DNA of 13,678 bases from Chloroflexi bacterium 13_1_40CM_68_21 (GTDB lineage: Bacteria; Chloroflexota; Limnocylindria; P2-11E), in the NCBI GenBank assembly GCA_001917735.1, contig MNEO01000068.1, positions 1-13,678 of the forward strand. Reading direction: 5' to 3'. Within the stretch, counting starts at the first letter, position 1; every line of letters starts with the position of its first letter. The notes beneath the pieces were generated by a model. That model was not told the origin of the DNA. It searched no databases and saw nothing but the letters and a program-made list of their open reading frames with translations. Of the stretch, positions 1 to 7,746 are shown piece by piece. A program made the position numbers and the translations under genes.

Positions 1-50
1 GGGGCTGGATTGCTGCCCGCCTGATGCGGAAGCCTGAGGCTGGGCCCACC

Positions 51-56
51 TAGAAT
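51..56 (+). promoter_or_regulatory. Candidate -10 element (TAGAAT) ahead of holB
   Basis: TAGAAT matches the TATAAT consensus at five of six positions and lies 12 bases before the TTG start of holB, whose upstream bases hold no good Shine-Dalgarno sequence. The same hexamer precedes the tRNA-Arg gene on the other strand, and TAGACT precedes the polyprenyl synthase. I see no convincing -35 box, so this is inferred from position and similarity only. It would give a very short leader. Confidence 0.35.
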
Positions 57-68
57 CCCTTCGAGACG

Positions 69-1106
69 TTGCGAGATGTGATCGGGCAGCGTCGCCTGCT
101 CGCCCGCTTAGGCGAGAGGGCGGTCCAGGGTGACGTGGCCCATGCGTACGAGCTCAGCGGCCCGCGGTCGATCGGCAAGCACACGGTGGCGGTACGGCTC
201 GCGCAGACGCTCCTCTGCACGAGCGAGCCAGTCGTGGCCGGTGGCTGCGGGACTTGTCTTGCCTGCCGCAAGATCGAGCACGAGACGCATCCGGACGTGC
301 GCACCGTCACTCGCCTGGTCGACCTCGAGCGTGACCCGGACAAGAAGATGATCGCGATCGAGCAGATCCGCGAGATGCAGCAAGACCTCGCGCTGCGGCC
401 GCTCGAAGGACGCTGGCGGGTCGTGATCATCGACAATGCCGCCGACCTCTCGGAGCACGCCGAAGTCGCGCTGCTCAAGACACTCGAGGAACCGCCACGG
501 CATGCGGTGCTCCTGCTGTTGACGCCGACACCCGCGCGCCTCCTCGAGACGATCCGCTCGCGCCTCGTTCCCCTTCCGCTGCGGCTCGTCGCCACCGCCG
601 AGATCGCGGACGGCCTCGCCAAGCGTTTCGGCGCCGACGCGCGCAAGCACGCGGCGGCCGGAGCGGGACGCCCTGGCCTTGCGATCTCGCTTGCCGCGGA
701 CGAGGCCGCGCGAAAGGCGCGCCGTGCGCTCGAGAACGAGTTCTATCGGCTCGTCGGAAGCGGGCTCACCGACCGGTTCGCCTGGGCGGTCGACCTCGCC
801 GAGTCGGAGCGCGACACCCAAAAGCGCAACGAGGCCATCGAGCTGCGCCTGGGCGAGTGGGGCGAGCTCGCGCGTGACGCCGCCGTCGCGGCGCACGGCG
901 CCGAGCGCGCCCTCCGACCGGACCGCGCGAGCGAGACGGCGCAGCTTGCGGGTGCGGTCGGCCGGCGCGAGCTCGTAGATCTTGCGGTGTCCATGGATCG
1001 CTGGAGGCGGGACGTCGTCGAGTCGAACGTGAACGCGCGCATGCTGCTCGAGCTCTTCGTCCTGCGCCTTCCGTATGCAGCGGGCCTCGCCGGAGCCCAC
1101 GCATGA
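69..1106 (+). CDS. holB: DNA polymerase III subunit delta'
   Basis: Delta' is a subunit of the clamp-loader complex that places the beta clamp on primed DNA in the cytoplasm. The 345-residue product opens with the family's IGQ segment, has a degenerate P-loop GPRSIGKH (residues 31-38), and a zinc module of four cysteines (C50, C60, C63, C66). It has a Walker-B-like IIDNAADL stretch followed by the hallmark LLKTLEEPP. The usual SRC motif appears as IRSRL, with Leu replacing Cys. A degenerate P-loop is normal for delta', which does not hydrolyse ATP. An in-frame stop at 51-53 leaves TTG at 69 or GTG at 78 as the start; I chose TTG because it keeps the full N-terminus. The stop overlaps the next start as ATGA. 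The holB-ricT order is also known from Bacillus. Confidence 0.93.
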   Translation: MRDVIGQRRLLARLGERAVQGDVAHAYELSGPRSIGKHTVAVRLAQTLLCTSEPVVAGGCGTCLACRKIEHETHPDVRTVTRLVDLERDPDKKMIAIEQIREMQQDLALRPLEGRWRVVIIDNAADLSEHAEVALLKTLEEPPRHAVLLLLTPTPARLLETIRSRLVPLPLRLVATAEIADGLAKRFGADARKHAAAGAGRPGLAISLAADEAARKARRALENEFYRLVGSGLTDRFAWAVDLAESERDTQKRNEAIELRLGEWGELARDAAVAAHGAERALRPDRASETAQLAGAVGRRELVDLAVSMDRWRRDVVESNVNARMLLELFVLRLPYAAGLAGAHA

Positions 1107-2098
1107 TCGTGCCGCGGACGGTCATCGGCGCGCGCTTCATGAAGGCCGGGCGGATGTACTTCTTCGAAACGCGCGGTGTGACCGACGTCGCCCTCGGCGA
1201 GTTCGTCATCGTCCGGACCGAGCTCGGCGAGGACGCCGCTCGCGTCGCCATCCTGCCGACGGACTCTCCACTCGTGCTCGTCGATCCGCCACTCGGGACG
1301 GTCGTCCGCAGGGCGACCGGCGCTGATCTCTTCTCGATGAACAAGCACAAGCGCATGGAAGAGGACGCGACGCGGGCAGCGGCCGAGATGGTCCGTGCAC
1401 GACGCATCCCGATCAAGATCCTCGGCGCCGACTGGCAGTTCGACGGCTCGAGCGTGGTGTTCTTCTACTCGAGCGACGAGCGAGTCGACCTCACCGAGCT
1501 GAACGCCGCGTTCGCCGCGCACTTCGGCGCGCGGATCGAGTTCCGGAAGATGGGGGCGCGCGACGAGACCAAGGTGATGACCGGCGTCGGCACGTGCGGG
1601 CGCGAGCTCTGCTGCTCGTCCTGGCTCGACAAGTTCTCGAACATCTCGATCCGCATGGCCAAGGAACAGGACCTCCCGCTGAATCAGGCGAAGCTCACCG
1701 GCGTGTGCGGACGGCTCAAGTGCTGCCTCATCTATGAGCTGGAGACCTATCAAGAGGTGAAGGGGAAGCTGCCGAAGGTGGGCGACACGTTCCACATCCC
1801 TTCTTGCGAGGGCGGACAGTGCGGCACCTCGGGCTGCGCGATGACGCAGAGCGTCAACGTGCCCAAGGAATCGATCGTCGTCGGGATGGTCGATGGCAGC
1901 CGCAAGGAGCTCACCGCCACGGAGCTCGGCGTGTCCTTTTCGGCGATCCCCGCGCACACCAAGGGCGTGGGCAGCTACGGGAGCGACGAGGTCCCGCGAC
2001 AGGAGCGTCCGACCCCGGTCCCGCAAACCGGGGACCAGCCACGGAAGCGCCGTCGTCGTCGTGGCCGGCGGCGCGGAGGCCGGCGCCCGGGGGCCTAG
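1103..2098 (+). CDS. ricT: PSP1-domain protein, RicT/YaaT family
   Basis: RicT belongs to the Ric (YaaT/YmcA/YlbF) group that in Bacillus binds iron-sulfur clusters and modulates RNase Y-dependent mRNA maturation; the role in this organism is inferred. The 331-residue protein carries the PSP1 core, with cysteine groups C165, C170, C171 and C202, C207, C208 in TCGRELCC and VCGRLKCC contexts. Downstream it has an unusual further set, C235, C240, C245 (spacing C-x4-C-x4-C), where the family normally has a short cysteine-free loop. It ends in a strongly basic, Arg-dominated tail (about residues 314-328). ATG at 1103 overlaps the holB stop by 4 bp and has GGAG seven bases upstream, so translation is probably coupled. 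The stop falls in a CTAG shared with the convergent DinB-family gene. Confidence 0.93.
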   Translation: MIVPRTVIGARFMKAGRMYFFETRGVTDVALGEFVIVRTELGEDAARVAILPTDSPLVLVDPPLGTVVRRATGADLFSMNKHKRMEEDATRAAAEMVRARRIPIKILGADWQFDGSSVVFFYSSDERVDLTELNAAFAAHFGARIEFRKMGARDETKVMTGVGTCGRELCCSSWLDKFSNISIRMAKEQDLPLNQAKLTGVCGRLKCCLIYELETYQEVKGKLPKVGDTFHIPSCEGGQCGTSGCAMTQSVNVPKESIVVGMVDGSRKELTATELGVSFSAIPAHTKGVGSYGSDEVPRQERPTPVPQTGDQPRKRRRRRGRRRGGRRPGA

Positions 2099-2553
2099 CC
2101 GCTCGTCCTCGCGCGCCAGAGATCGCGAGTGAGCTCCGCCTGACCGGCGTGCTCCGACGCATGCGCGACCGCGTGGACGAGCCAGTCGCGCACGGTGCGC
2201 TCGCCGAACGGGGACTCGCGCGCTTCGCCCAACCGCGCGGGATCGAAGCCGTTGAGCGTGTCAGTGATCCGCCGCTTCACCTCTTCCGCGCGCTGACCGA
2301 CGAGCGTCGCTGCGCCGGTCGCCGCGAACTCACTGTCGCGGGAACGCGTGATCGGCTTCCCGCCGACCTGACGGACGACATGCTCCTCGGCCGCCCCGAG
2401 CGCATGCGTGGCGAGCACGAGCAGGCTGTTCGCCGAAGGCGATTTCGGCTTCCAGTTCACGGCTTCTTCGTCCAGCCCGTCGAGCGTCTTCGTGATGCGG
2501 TCGAGCTCCCGGAGAAGCCGCCCGCGGAAAGCCTCGATCTCGGGCGCCGCCAT
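2095..2553 (-). CDS. DinB-fold (DinB/DUF664-like) protein
   Basis: This 152-residue protein matches the DinB four-helix-bundle superfamily in length and layout. It has a VNWKP segment with SxNSLL leading into a helix containing H50, and a late helix with H131 and H135 (HxxxH followed by AGQ). H50, H131 and H135 are the expected three-histidine metal site. Superfamily members include metal-dependent thiol transferases and many proteins of unknown function, so the substrate cannot be assigned. The ATG overlaps the TGA of the polyprenyl synthase upstream (TGATG), which suggests coupled translation. No good Shine-Dalgarno is visible. The stop shares CTAG with the stop of ricT. Confidence 0.82.
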   Translation of the reverse strand: MAAPEIEAFRGRLLRELDRITKTLDGLDEEAVNWKPKSPSANSLLVLATHALGAAEEHVVRQVGGKPITRSRDSEFAATGAATLVGQRAEEVKRRITDTLNGFDPARLGEARESPFGERTVRDWLVHAVAHASEHAGQAELTRDLWRARTSG

Positions 2554-3533
2554 CAGCGCACGCGACTCACCACGAAGTCGGCAGCCTCGCGCAGAGCGTC
2601 GCGCTCCACACGCGGAGGCAGCCGGTCGAGTGCGCGGACCGCCGCATCGTGGAACGCGAGCGCGCGCTCCCGCGCGCGCTCGGGTCCGCTCGAGGTACGG
2701 ATCTCCGCGAGCAGGGTCCGCAGCTCATCCGCGGACTTGGCCGGCGCCAGAATGCGCTTCGCGAGCTCGCCACCAGTGCCATCGCGCTCCTCGACCGCGT
2801 AGATCATGGGGAGCGTCGGCATGCCTTCGAGAAGATCGTGGCCGACCGTCTTGCCGAACTCCTCCTCGTCGCCGACCAGATCGAGCACGTCGTCGGTGAT
2901 CTGGAACGCCAGCCCGAGGTTCGTGCCGAACGCACCGAGGGCGGCGACGTGGTCGGGCTCGGCGTCGGCCAGCAGCGCGGCGCCTTGCGAGCACGCGGCG
3001 TAGAGCGACGCGGTCTTCAGCTCGATGCGCTCCAGGTAAACGGTCTCCGTGGGAAGCCCGCGAGTCGCGGTGATCTCGCCGAGCTCGCCGTCACAGAGCG
3101 CGAAGACCGTCTGCGCGACGATCGCGATGACCTCCGGCTTGGGGAGCACGGCCGCGAGGGCGTAGGCCTTCGCGAACAGATAGTCGCCGACGATCAAAGC
3201 GACATCGTCGTTCCACTTCGCGTTCACCGTCTGGATGTTCCGGCGCAGCTGCGCTCGGTCGACGACGTCGTCGTGGACGAGCGACGCGGTGTGCACCAGC
3301 TCGAGCGACTCGGCGAGGTTGAGCACGACCTCGCGGTCCCGGCTCGGGCCAAAGCGCGACGAGAGAAAAACGAGCGTCGGGCGTAGGAGCTTGCCCGGCG
3401 TGGTGAAGAGGTGAGCAACAGCGTCGCGGAACACCGGATGCGCCCCACGACCGACATCGCGGAGCCGACGCTCGAGCTCGCGGAGCTCTTCCTCTACTGG
3501 TGCGTAAAAGGTCGCGCTGGTCGTCACGCGCAC
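2553..3533 (-). CDS. trans-polyprenyl diphosphate synthase
   Basis: This enzyme condenses isopentenyl diphosphate onto an allylic diphosphate to give a long-chain trans-polyprenyl diphosphate, usually for quinone side chains. The 326-residue protein has GKLLRP (47-52), the first Asp-rich motif DDVVD (88-92), and the second DDVLD (214-218) within the family context FQITDD. The residues just before the first motif (A83, S84) are small, which in this family usually allows longer chains, so hepta- to decaprenyl is more likely than farnesyl. The EGK-TLP motif reads EGM-TLP here. The GTG at 3533 lies seven bases after TAGACT with no Shine-Dalgarno, so a leaderless transcript is plausible; GTG at 3527 is an alternative. 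It follows the PBP gene by 36 bp on the same strand. Confidence 0.93.
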   Translation of the reverse strand: MRVTTSATFYAPVEEELRELERRLRDVGRGAHPVFRDAVAHLFTTPGKLLRPTLVFLSSRFGPSRDREVVLNLAESLELVHTASLVHDDVVDRAQLRRNIQTVNAKWNDDVALIVGDYLFAKAYALAAVLPKPEVIAIVAQTVFALCDGELGEITATRGLPTETVYLERIELKTASLYAACSQGAALLADAEPDHVAALGAFGTNLGLAFQITDDVLDLVGDEEEFGKTVGHDLLEGMPTLPMIYAVEERDGTGGELAKRILAPAKSADELRTLLAEIRTSSGPERARERALAFHDAAVRALDRLPPRVERDALREAADFVVSRVR

Positions 3534-3540
3534 GCGGCGG

Positions 3541-3546
3541 AGTCTA
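3541..3546 (-). promoter_or_regulatory. Candidate -10 element (TAGACT) ahead of polyprenyl synthase
   Basis: On the minus strand TAGACT is followed by exactly seven bases and then the GTG start of the synthase. This is the spacing expected when transcription starts at the start codon. No -35 box is clear. The element would let the synthase-DinB pair be transcribed separately from the PBP gene upstream. Confidence 0.4.
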
Positions 3547-3569
3547 GGGACGAATCTGCGCTTTGCTGG

Positions 3570-5930
3570 CTACGGTCTGCGCGTCGGTCGCGGCGGCTGA
3601 GTCGGGAACGGCGGGAGCGTCCGTCCGGGCGGTGTTGGTGTGGCATTCGGGTCCGGCGAGCCCGACGGGGAGGGGCTCGGCTGGGGCACGAAGCCGCAGA
3701 TCGTCCAGAAGAACCGCCCGTAGCTGAACCGGCCGTTGACGGCGCCCTGCGCCCACGTGTTGTACGCCGCTTGCCAGTCGACGAACGGCGCGACGAGCCG
3801 GATGCCGCACGAGGTGTAGAAGCTCCGGTCGTCGTTCTTGGGCTCGGTGCCCGCGACGAAGTGCTCGGTCCATTTGAAGCTGCCGGGGCAGTTCGGGCCG
3901 GGGAGCTCGCCCGATCCGTTGCCGCCCGTGACCGCCGGGTTCACGCAGACGACCTTGTCCACGATACCTTCGGGCCGGTCGTACCAGGACACGGGCAGGC
4001 CGCCGACAACGGTCTTCATGTAGTCGCGCCATAGGACGCCCGGGCCCATCGCCGAGGTGATGCCCTTCATCTCGGAGTTGTCAGAGTTGCCCATCCAAAT
4101 GGCGGTGAGCCGTTGCGGCGTGAAGCCGATCGCGAGCACGTCCTGCAGCTCATCCGTCGTGCCGGTCTTCAAAGCGGCCGGCCGGCCGATCGTCGTCCAT
4201 GGGCCGAACACGAACGAACCCTGAGGATTGGTGTTGTCCTTCAGGATGTCCGCGAAGATCCACGCGATGCGCTGGTCGAGCACGCGCCTTCCCTCGGGCT
4301 TGCTGGCGAAGTCCTTCACCACCTTGCCTGAGGGGTCGACGATCTTGTAGATCATCGTCGGCTCGACGCGCACGCCCATGTTCGCGACGACCTGGTAGGC
4401 GCTGGCCATGTCCATGAGCCGCATTTCGCCCGCGCCGATCCCGAACGACAGGCCGATACGCGAGCGGTCCCAGTCCCGGTTGATCCCGAGCTGGTGGACC
4501 GTGTCGATGATCGCGTCGACGCCGACCTGCCGCGTCACCATGAGCGCGGGGAGGTTGAGCGACTCGCGCAGCGCCTGGCGGAGCGTGACGGGGCCGTGCT
4601 GTTCCTTCGTCGCATCCTTGGGCGCATACGGCTTGCCGGCCCCATCCGGCATCGTGAACTCGATGTCGTAGAGGCGGCTGGACGCGGTCAGCCCGATCCT
4701 TTGCATGCCCGCGAGGTAGGTGAAGATCTTGAAGGTCGAACCCGGCTGCCGCAGCGCGATGCCGGCGTGGTCATAGTCACCCTGCACCTTGGCTGTGCGC
4801 GCGTAGTAGTCGTAGCTCCCAACGTACGCAAGGACCTCGCCGGTGGTCGGGTCCATCGTGATCAGGGCGGCGTTGTTCACGTTGAATCCCTTGAGCCCAT
4901 CGACGTGGTCGCGGACCTCCTTCTCGGCCAGCTGCTGCATGTTCCAGTCGAGCGTCGTGTACACGTCGTAGCCACCGCGATACGCGGCCTTCTCGCCGAG
5001 CACCTGCACGAGCTGCTCGCGCACGCGGAACGTGAAGTGCGGCGCGTACAGCGATGTGGTCGCCGGCTTCACCACGATTGGCTCGTCCTTCGCGGCCACA
5101 GCCTCCGCCTCGGTCGCGTAGCCGTTCTCCACCATCGTGTCCAGGACCTGCGCGCGGCGTGCCTTCGCGCCCGCGAGGTTCTGGATCGGGTCGTAGTCGG
5201 AAGGCGCCTGGGGCAGGCCGGCGAGAAGGGCCATCTGGCCGAGGGTGAGCTGGTTCAGATCCGCGGTGCCGAAGTAGGTCGCGGCCGCGGCCTTCAGGCC
5301 ATAGGCCTGGTTCCCGTAATAGATCTGGTTGAAGTACATCTCGAGGATCTGCTTCTTGCTGAAGGTGCGCGTCGCCTCCATCGCGAGGATCGCTTCCTTG
5401 ATCTTGCGGGTGAACGTCGGGTCGTCGCCGAGCAGGCGGGTCTTGATGAGCTGCTGGGTGATCGTGGAGCCGCCTTGCGTGATGCGCCCGCTCGCGCTGT
5501 TTGCCTGGAACGCGCGGACGATCCCGCCGATGTCGATGCCGGGATTCGACCAGAAGGTCTTGTCCTCGATCGAGATCGTCGCGTCCTGCATCCGCTTGGG
5601 CACCGCGTCGATCGAGATGAGCTCCCGCCGCTCGTCCGACAGCGTGTAAAGCAGGTGCTCACCGGTGCGGTCGTAGATGTGCGTGGTGAGCGGGATTGGA
5701 ACGGTCGCGAGATCGTGCGCCGCCGGAAGATCGGACGCGAAGTAGCCGACGGTCGCGATCACCGAGAATCCGAGAAAAGCCGCCCCCGCGAGGAGGACGG
5801 CGCTCAGGATGCCGGCGAACTGGCCGACTGGACGCACCGCACTGACGCGACGCGACATGCGCCCGCCCGTACGGTGCGGGAAGCGGTAGGCACGGTACGC
5901 CCGACCGGGCGCGATCCCCTGCTTGGCCAT
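3570..5930 (-). CDS. Class A penicillin-binding protein (transglycosylase/transpeptidase)
   Basis: This is a bifunctional peptidoglycan synthase that polymerises lipid II and crosslinks stem peptides outside the membrane. The 786-residue protein has a short basic cytoplasmic N-terminus, one membrane anchor (about 38-64), and a GT51 domain with catalytic E122 in EDKTF, GGSTITQQ (153-160) and RKIKEA with E179. The penicillin-binding domain has STFK (S398, K401), SLN (457-459) and KTGT (588-591). Both active sites look intact. The usual His of EDxxFxxHxG is Asn129. After the transpeptidase fold comes a segment with four cysteines (C662, C681, C708, C745), then a Pro/Ser/Thr-rich tail (about 750-786). 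The ATG at 5930 has no strong ribosome site; M25 at 5858 is an alternative start. The polyprenyl synthase follows on the same strand. Confidence 0.97.
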   Translation of the reverse strand: MAKQGIAPGRAYRAYRFPHRTGGRMSRRVSAVRPVGQFAGILSAVLLAGAAFLGFSVIATVGYFASDLPAAHDLATVPIPLTTHIYDRTGEHLLYTLSDERRELISIDAVPKRMQDATISIEDKTFWSNPGIDIGGIVRAFQANSASGRITQGGSTITQQLIKTRLLGDDPTFTRKIKEAILAMEATRTFSKKQILEMYFNQIYYGNQAYGLKAAAATYFGTADLNQLTLGQMALLAGLPQAPSDYDPIQNLAGAKARRAQVLDTMVENGYATEAEAVAAKDEPIVVKPATTSLYAPHFTFRVREQLVQVLGEKAAYRGGYDVYTTLDWNMQQLAEKEVRDHVDGLKGFNVNNAALITMDPTTGEVLAYVGSYDYYARTAKVQGDYDHAGIALRQPGSTFKIFTYLAGMQRIGLTASSRLYDIEFTMPDGAGKPYAPKDATKEQHGPVTLRQALRESLNLPALMVTRQVGVDAIIDTVHQLGINRDWDRSRIGLSFGIGAGEMRLMDMASAYQVVANMGVRVEPTMIYKIVDPSGKVVKDFASKPEGRRVLDQRIAWIFADILKDNTNPQGSFVFGPWTTIGRPAALKTGTTDELQDVLAIGFTPQRLTAIWMGNSDNSEMKGITSAMGPGVLWRDYMKTVVGGLPVSWYDRPEGIVDKVVCVNPAVTGGNGSGELPGPNCPGSFKWTEHFVAGTEPKNDDRSFYTSCGIRLVAPFVDWQAAYNTWAQGAVNGRFSYGRFFWTICGFVPQPSPSPSGSPDPNATPTPPGRTLPPFPTQPPRPTRRP

Positions 5931-5986
5931 CGGCTGCTTAACGTCCGGAGAGCACGGTTCGTGCCATTAGCCGAAAAAGGGCTTGT

Positions 5987-6502
5987 TTAACGGCGCGGGG
6001 AGCGTGAGCGCAAGCGAGCGGTCACCGCTGGCCAGCCTCTCGGCGCCGGCGCGTCGAGCGAGCGCCGCAGGGAGCGCTGGGCTTCGCGCGCGTCGCCCTC
6101 CCAGGCTTCGATGAGGCTGCGGTCCTCATCCCGGAGCGAGTTCGCAGGGCCGCGCCGCTCCATCGCCGACTCGGCGTCCGGGATTCGCGCGTACAACGTC
6201 GTGACCGCATCGGCGATGTCTCTCGCTTCGAGCTCGATCGTCTCGCGGTGTCGAGCGAACTCCCCGTTCTCGAGCACAACGGCTTGACGGGTCTGGTCGA
6301 ACATCGTCATGAGCTCCAGGTTCGCGGCGAGCTCCCGATCCACCGCGGCGACCGCATCGGTGAGCGCGGCGCGCCGCGTTGGGTCGATCCGCAGCGGGCG
6401 CGCGAGCCACCCGAAGGCCGCGGCGATCGCGGCGGCGGCGATCGCGACGAACAGAGCGATGACCGGCATGCGATGAATCGTCGCACGTCTTCCTGTACGC
6501 AT
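5987..6502 (-). CDS. Hypothetical single-pass membrane protein
   Basis: I do not recognise this 171-residue protein. It has a short basic N-terminus, one Ala-rich hydrophobic segment (about residues 12-33), and then a soluble helical region rich in Glu, Arg and Ala that could form a coiled coil, ending in an Arg/Ser-rich tail. The likely topology is one anchor with a long charged domain. ATG at 6502 is the longest start; ATG at 6469 (MPVIALF) would put the anchor at the very N-terminus. No strong Shine-Dalgarno supports either. It is divergent from the ATPase gene, with a palindrome in the shared upstream region, and lies 56 bp before the PBP gene on the same strand. That gap (5931-5986) shows only a weak five-bp GCACG hairpin. 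Confidence 0.6.
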   Translation of the reverse strand: MRTGRRATIHRMPVIALFVAIAAAAIAAAFGWLARPLRIDPTRRAALTDAVAAVDRELAANLELMTMFDQTRQAVVLENGEFARHRETIELEARDIADAVTTLYARIPDAESAMERRGPANSLRDEDRSLIEAWEGDAREAQRSLRRSLDAPAPRGWPAVTARLRSRSPRR

Positions 6503-6518
6503 CCCGCGCGTCTCTTTG

Positions 6519-6533
6519 ATACATCTGATGTAT
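6519..6533. promoter_or_regulatory. Perfect palindrome, candidate operator between divergent genes
   Basis: ATACATC-T-GATGTAT is a perfect seven-base inverted repeat around one central base, AT-rich within a GC-rich region. It lies between the divergent membrane-protein gene (start 6502) and the ATPase gene (starts 6532-6547), and overlaps the possible -10 TATGAT at 6531-6536. Size, symmetry and position fit a binding site for a dimeric repressor. It differs from the BlaI/CopY-type TACAnnTGTA core because its half-sites are further apart. The regulator is unknown. Confidence 0.5.
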
Positions 6534-7746
6534 GATGCCCGCAGATATGCTCCGCCACGAGCGTGCGACCGTGAGTGCGTACTTTCCGGTCGGCGGTCCG
6601 GTCGCCGCCGCCGATCTGGTCGGGCGCGAGTCGTATCTGCGTCGCCTCGTCGACCGGCTCGAGGACGGCAATCACGTCCTCATCGCGGGTCCGCGTCGTA
6701 TCGGCAAGACCTCGATCATCCTCGAGGCGCTCCGCCGCCTGAAACGGCGCGGCGCCCACACCGCGTACGTCGACTGCCTGGGCGCGACCGACATCCGAGG
6801 GCTCGGCGAGCGGCTCGCGGACGCGATCCTCCAGAACCTTTCGGGCGTCGAGCGGAGCTTCGAACAGGCCAAGGCCGTCGCCGCCGGCATGCATCCGACG
6901 GTCAAGGTCAAATACGAGCATGTCGAGCTTGCGCTCCAGCTCGCGCGCGAGACCAACGCCCAGCGCTTCTTCGAGGGCGCGCTCGACCTCCCGCAGGCTC
7001 TCGCGAAACGCACCGGCAAGCGCGTGGTCGTCGTGTTCGACGAGTTCCAGGCCGCGGGCCGCCTGGGCCCCCGGGTCTTCGACGTGATGCGCGCGCACCT
7101 CCAAGCGCAGCGCGGCGTGAGCTACGCGTTCCTCGGCTCCGAGCAGGGGATCCTCGAGGAGCTGTTCAGCGCCAAAGGCCACGCCTTCTACCGCTTCGCG
7201 GTGCCGCTCGATCTCACCGACGCCGGCGGCCACCGCTTCGGGATCGATCCGGACGATTGGCTCGAATACTTACGGGCGAAGTTCGCCGCGAAGAAGATGG
7301 CGATCGACGACACGAGCGTCGACCGGCTGCTCGACGCGACGGGCGGGCATCCGCAGGACACGATGCAGGTCTGCGCCGCGCTCTATTACCTGATGCGCGA
7401 CAGCGGCGCGCGCACCGTCACGCCGGACTTCCTGGAGGTCGCGTACGAGCAGGCGATGCGCGAGCTGGAGCGGCCGTTCGCTCTCCACTGGTCCGAGCTC
7501 GGGTCACACAAGTATCTGCAGCAGGTCGCGAAGCGGATCGCGCATCGCGCAGTGCTGTACGCGGCGGACGGCGAAGGCGGACCCGTGCCGCGCCCGGAGG
7601 TGCTGCGCGCGCTCGCGGCGCTGCAGGCACGCGGTCTGGTGGTACGTCTCGGTCGCGGCCGCTATGACTTCGTCGAGCCGATGTTCGGCGAGTACGTCCG
7701 CCGCCTGGACGAAGGACTGCTGGCGGCTATCGTTCCGACCCGATGA
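6532..7746 (+). CDS. P-loop ATPase, archaeal-type ATPase_2 family
   Basis: The protein has up to 404 residues. It carries Walker A GPRRIGKTS (53-61), Walker B VVVVFDE followed by FQ (165-173), a GS at the sensor-1 strand (202-203), and GGHP in a sensor-2-like position (271-274). The C-terminal region (about 325-392) reads as a winged helix ending in the family's YDFVEPMF pattern. This architecture is that of the archaeal-type ATPase (Pfam ATPase_2) group within STAND/AAA-like NTPases, whose cellular roles are largely unknown. ATG at 6532, 6535 and 6547 and GTG at 6571 are all in frame. The first two overlap the palindrome and none has a Shine-Dalgarno; 6547 fits a short leader from TATGAT. 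The next gene starts inside the stop codon (ATGA). Codon use matches the neighbours, so I see no sign of recent transfer. Confidence 0.9.
   Translation: MMPADMLRHERATVSAYFPVGGPVAAADLVGRESYLRRLVDRLEDGNHVLIAGPRRIGKTSIILEALRRLKRRGAHTAYVDCLGATDIRGLGERLADAILQNLSGVERSFEQAKAVAAGMHPTVKVKYEHVELALQLARETNAQRFFEGALDLPQALAKRTGKRVVVVFDEFQAAGRLGPRVFDVMRAHLQAQRGVSYAFLGSEQGILEELFSAKGHAFYRFAVPLDLTDAGGHRFGIDPDDWLEYLRAKFAAKKMAIDDTSVDRLLDATGGHPQDTMQVCAALYYLMRDSGARTVTPDFLEVAYEQAMRELERPFALHWSELGSHKYLQQVAKRIAHRAVLYAADGEGGPVPRPEVLRALAALQARGLVVRLGRGRYDFVEPMFGEYVRRLDEGLLAAIVPTR

Noticed and set aside
1..53. Possible gene tail (frame ending TAG at 51-53) before holB
   Set aside because: Only about 16 codons are visible and they match nothing I recognise; the same TAG is part of the -10-like TAGAAT. 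A thymidylate kinase is often found here, but nothing in these bases supports it.
743..2026. 427-codon open frame on the minus strand
   Set aside because: It is antisense to holB and ricT, both clearly real, and has the composition of a shadow frame.
4494..5990. 498-codon open frame on the plus strand
   Set aside because: It lies antisense to the class A PBP, whose motifs are all intact. The translation is Arg/Glu/Val/Leu-rich with no family pattern, as expected of a GC-rich shadow frame.
6519..6533. Palindrome as a BlaI/CopY operator
   Set aside because: That core is TACAnnTGTA with two bases between half-sites; here five bases separate TACA and TGTA, so the family cannot be assigned.
6307..7233. 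308-codon open frame on the minus strand across the palindrome region
   Set aside because: It is antisense to the ATPase Walker motifs and crosses the divergent promoter; no recognisable domain.
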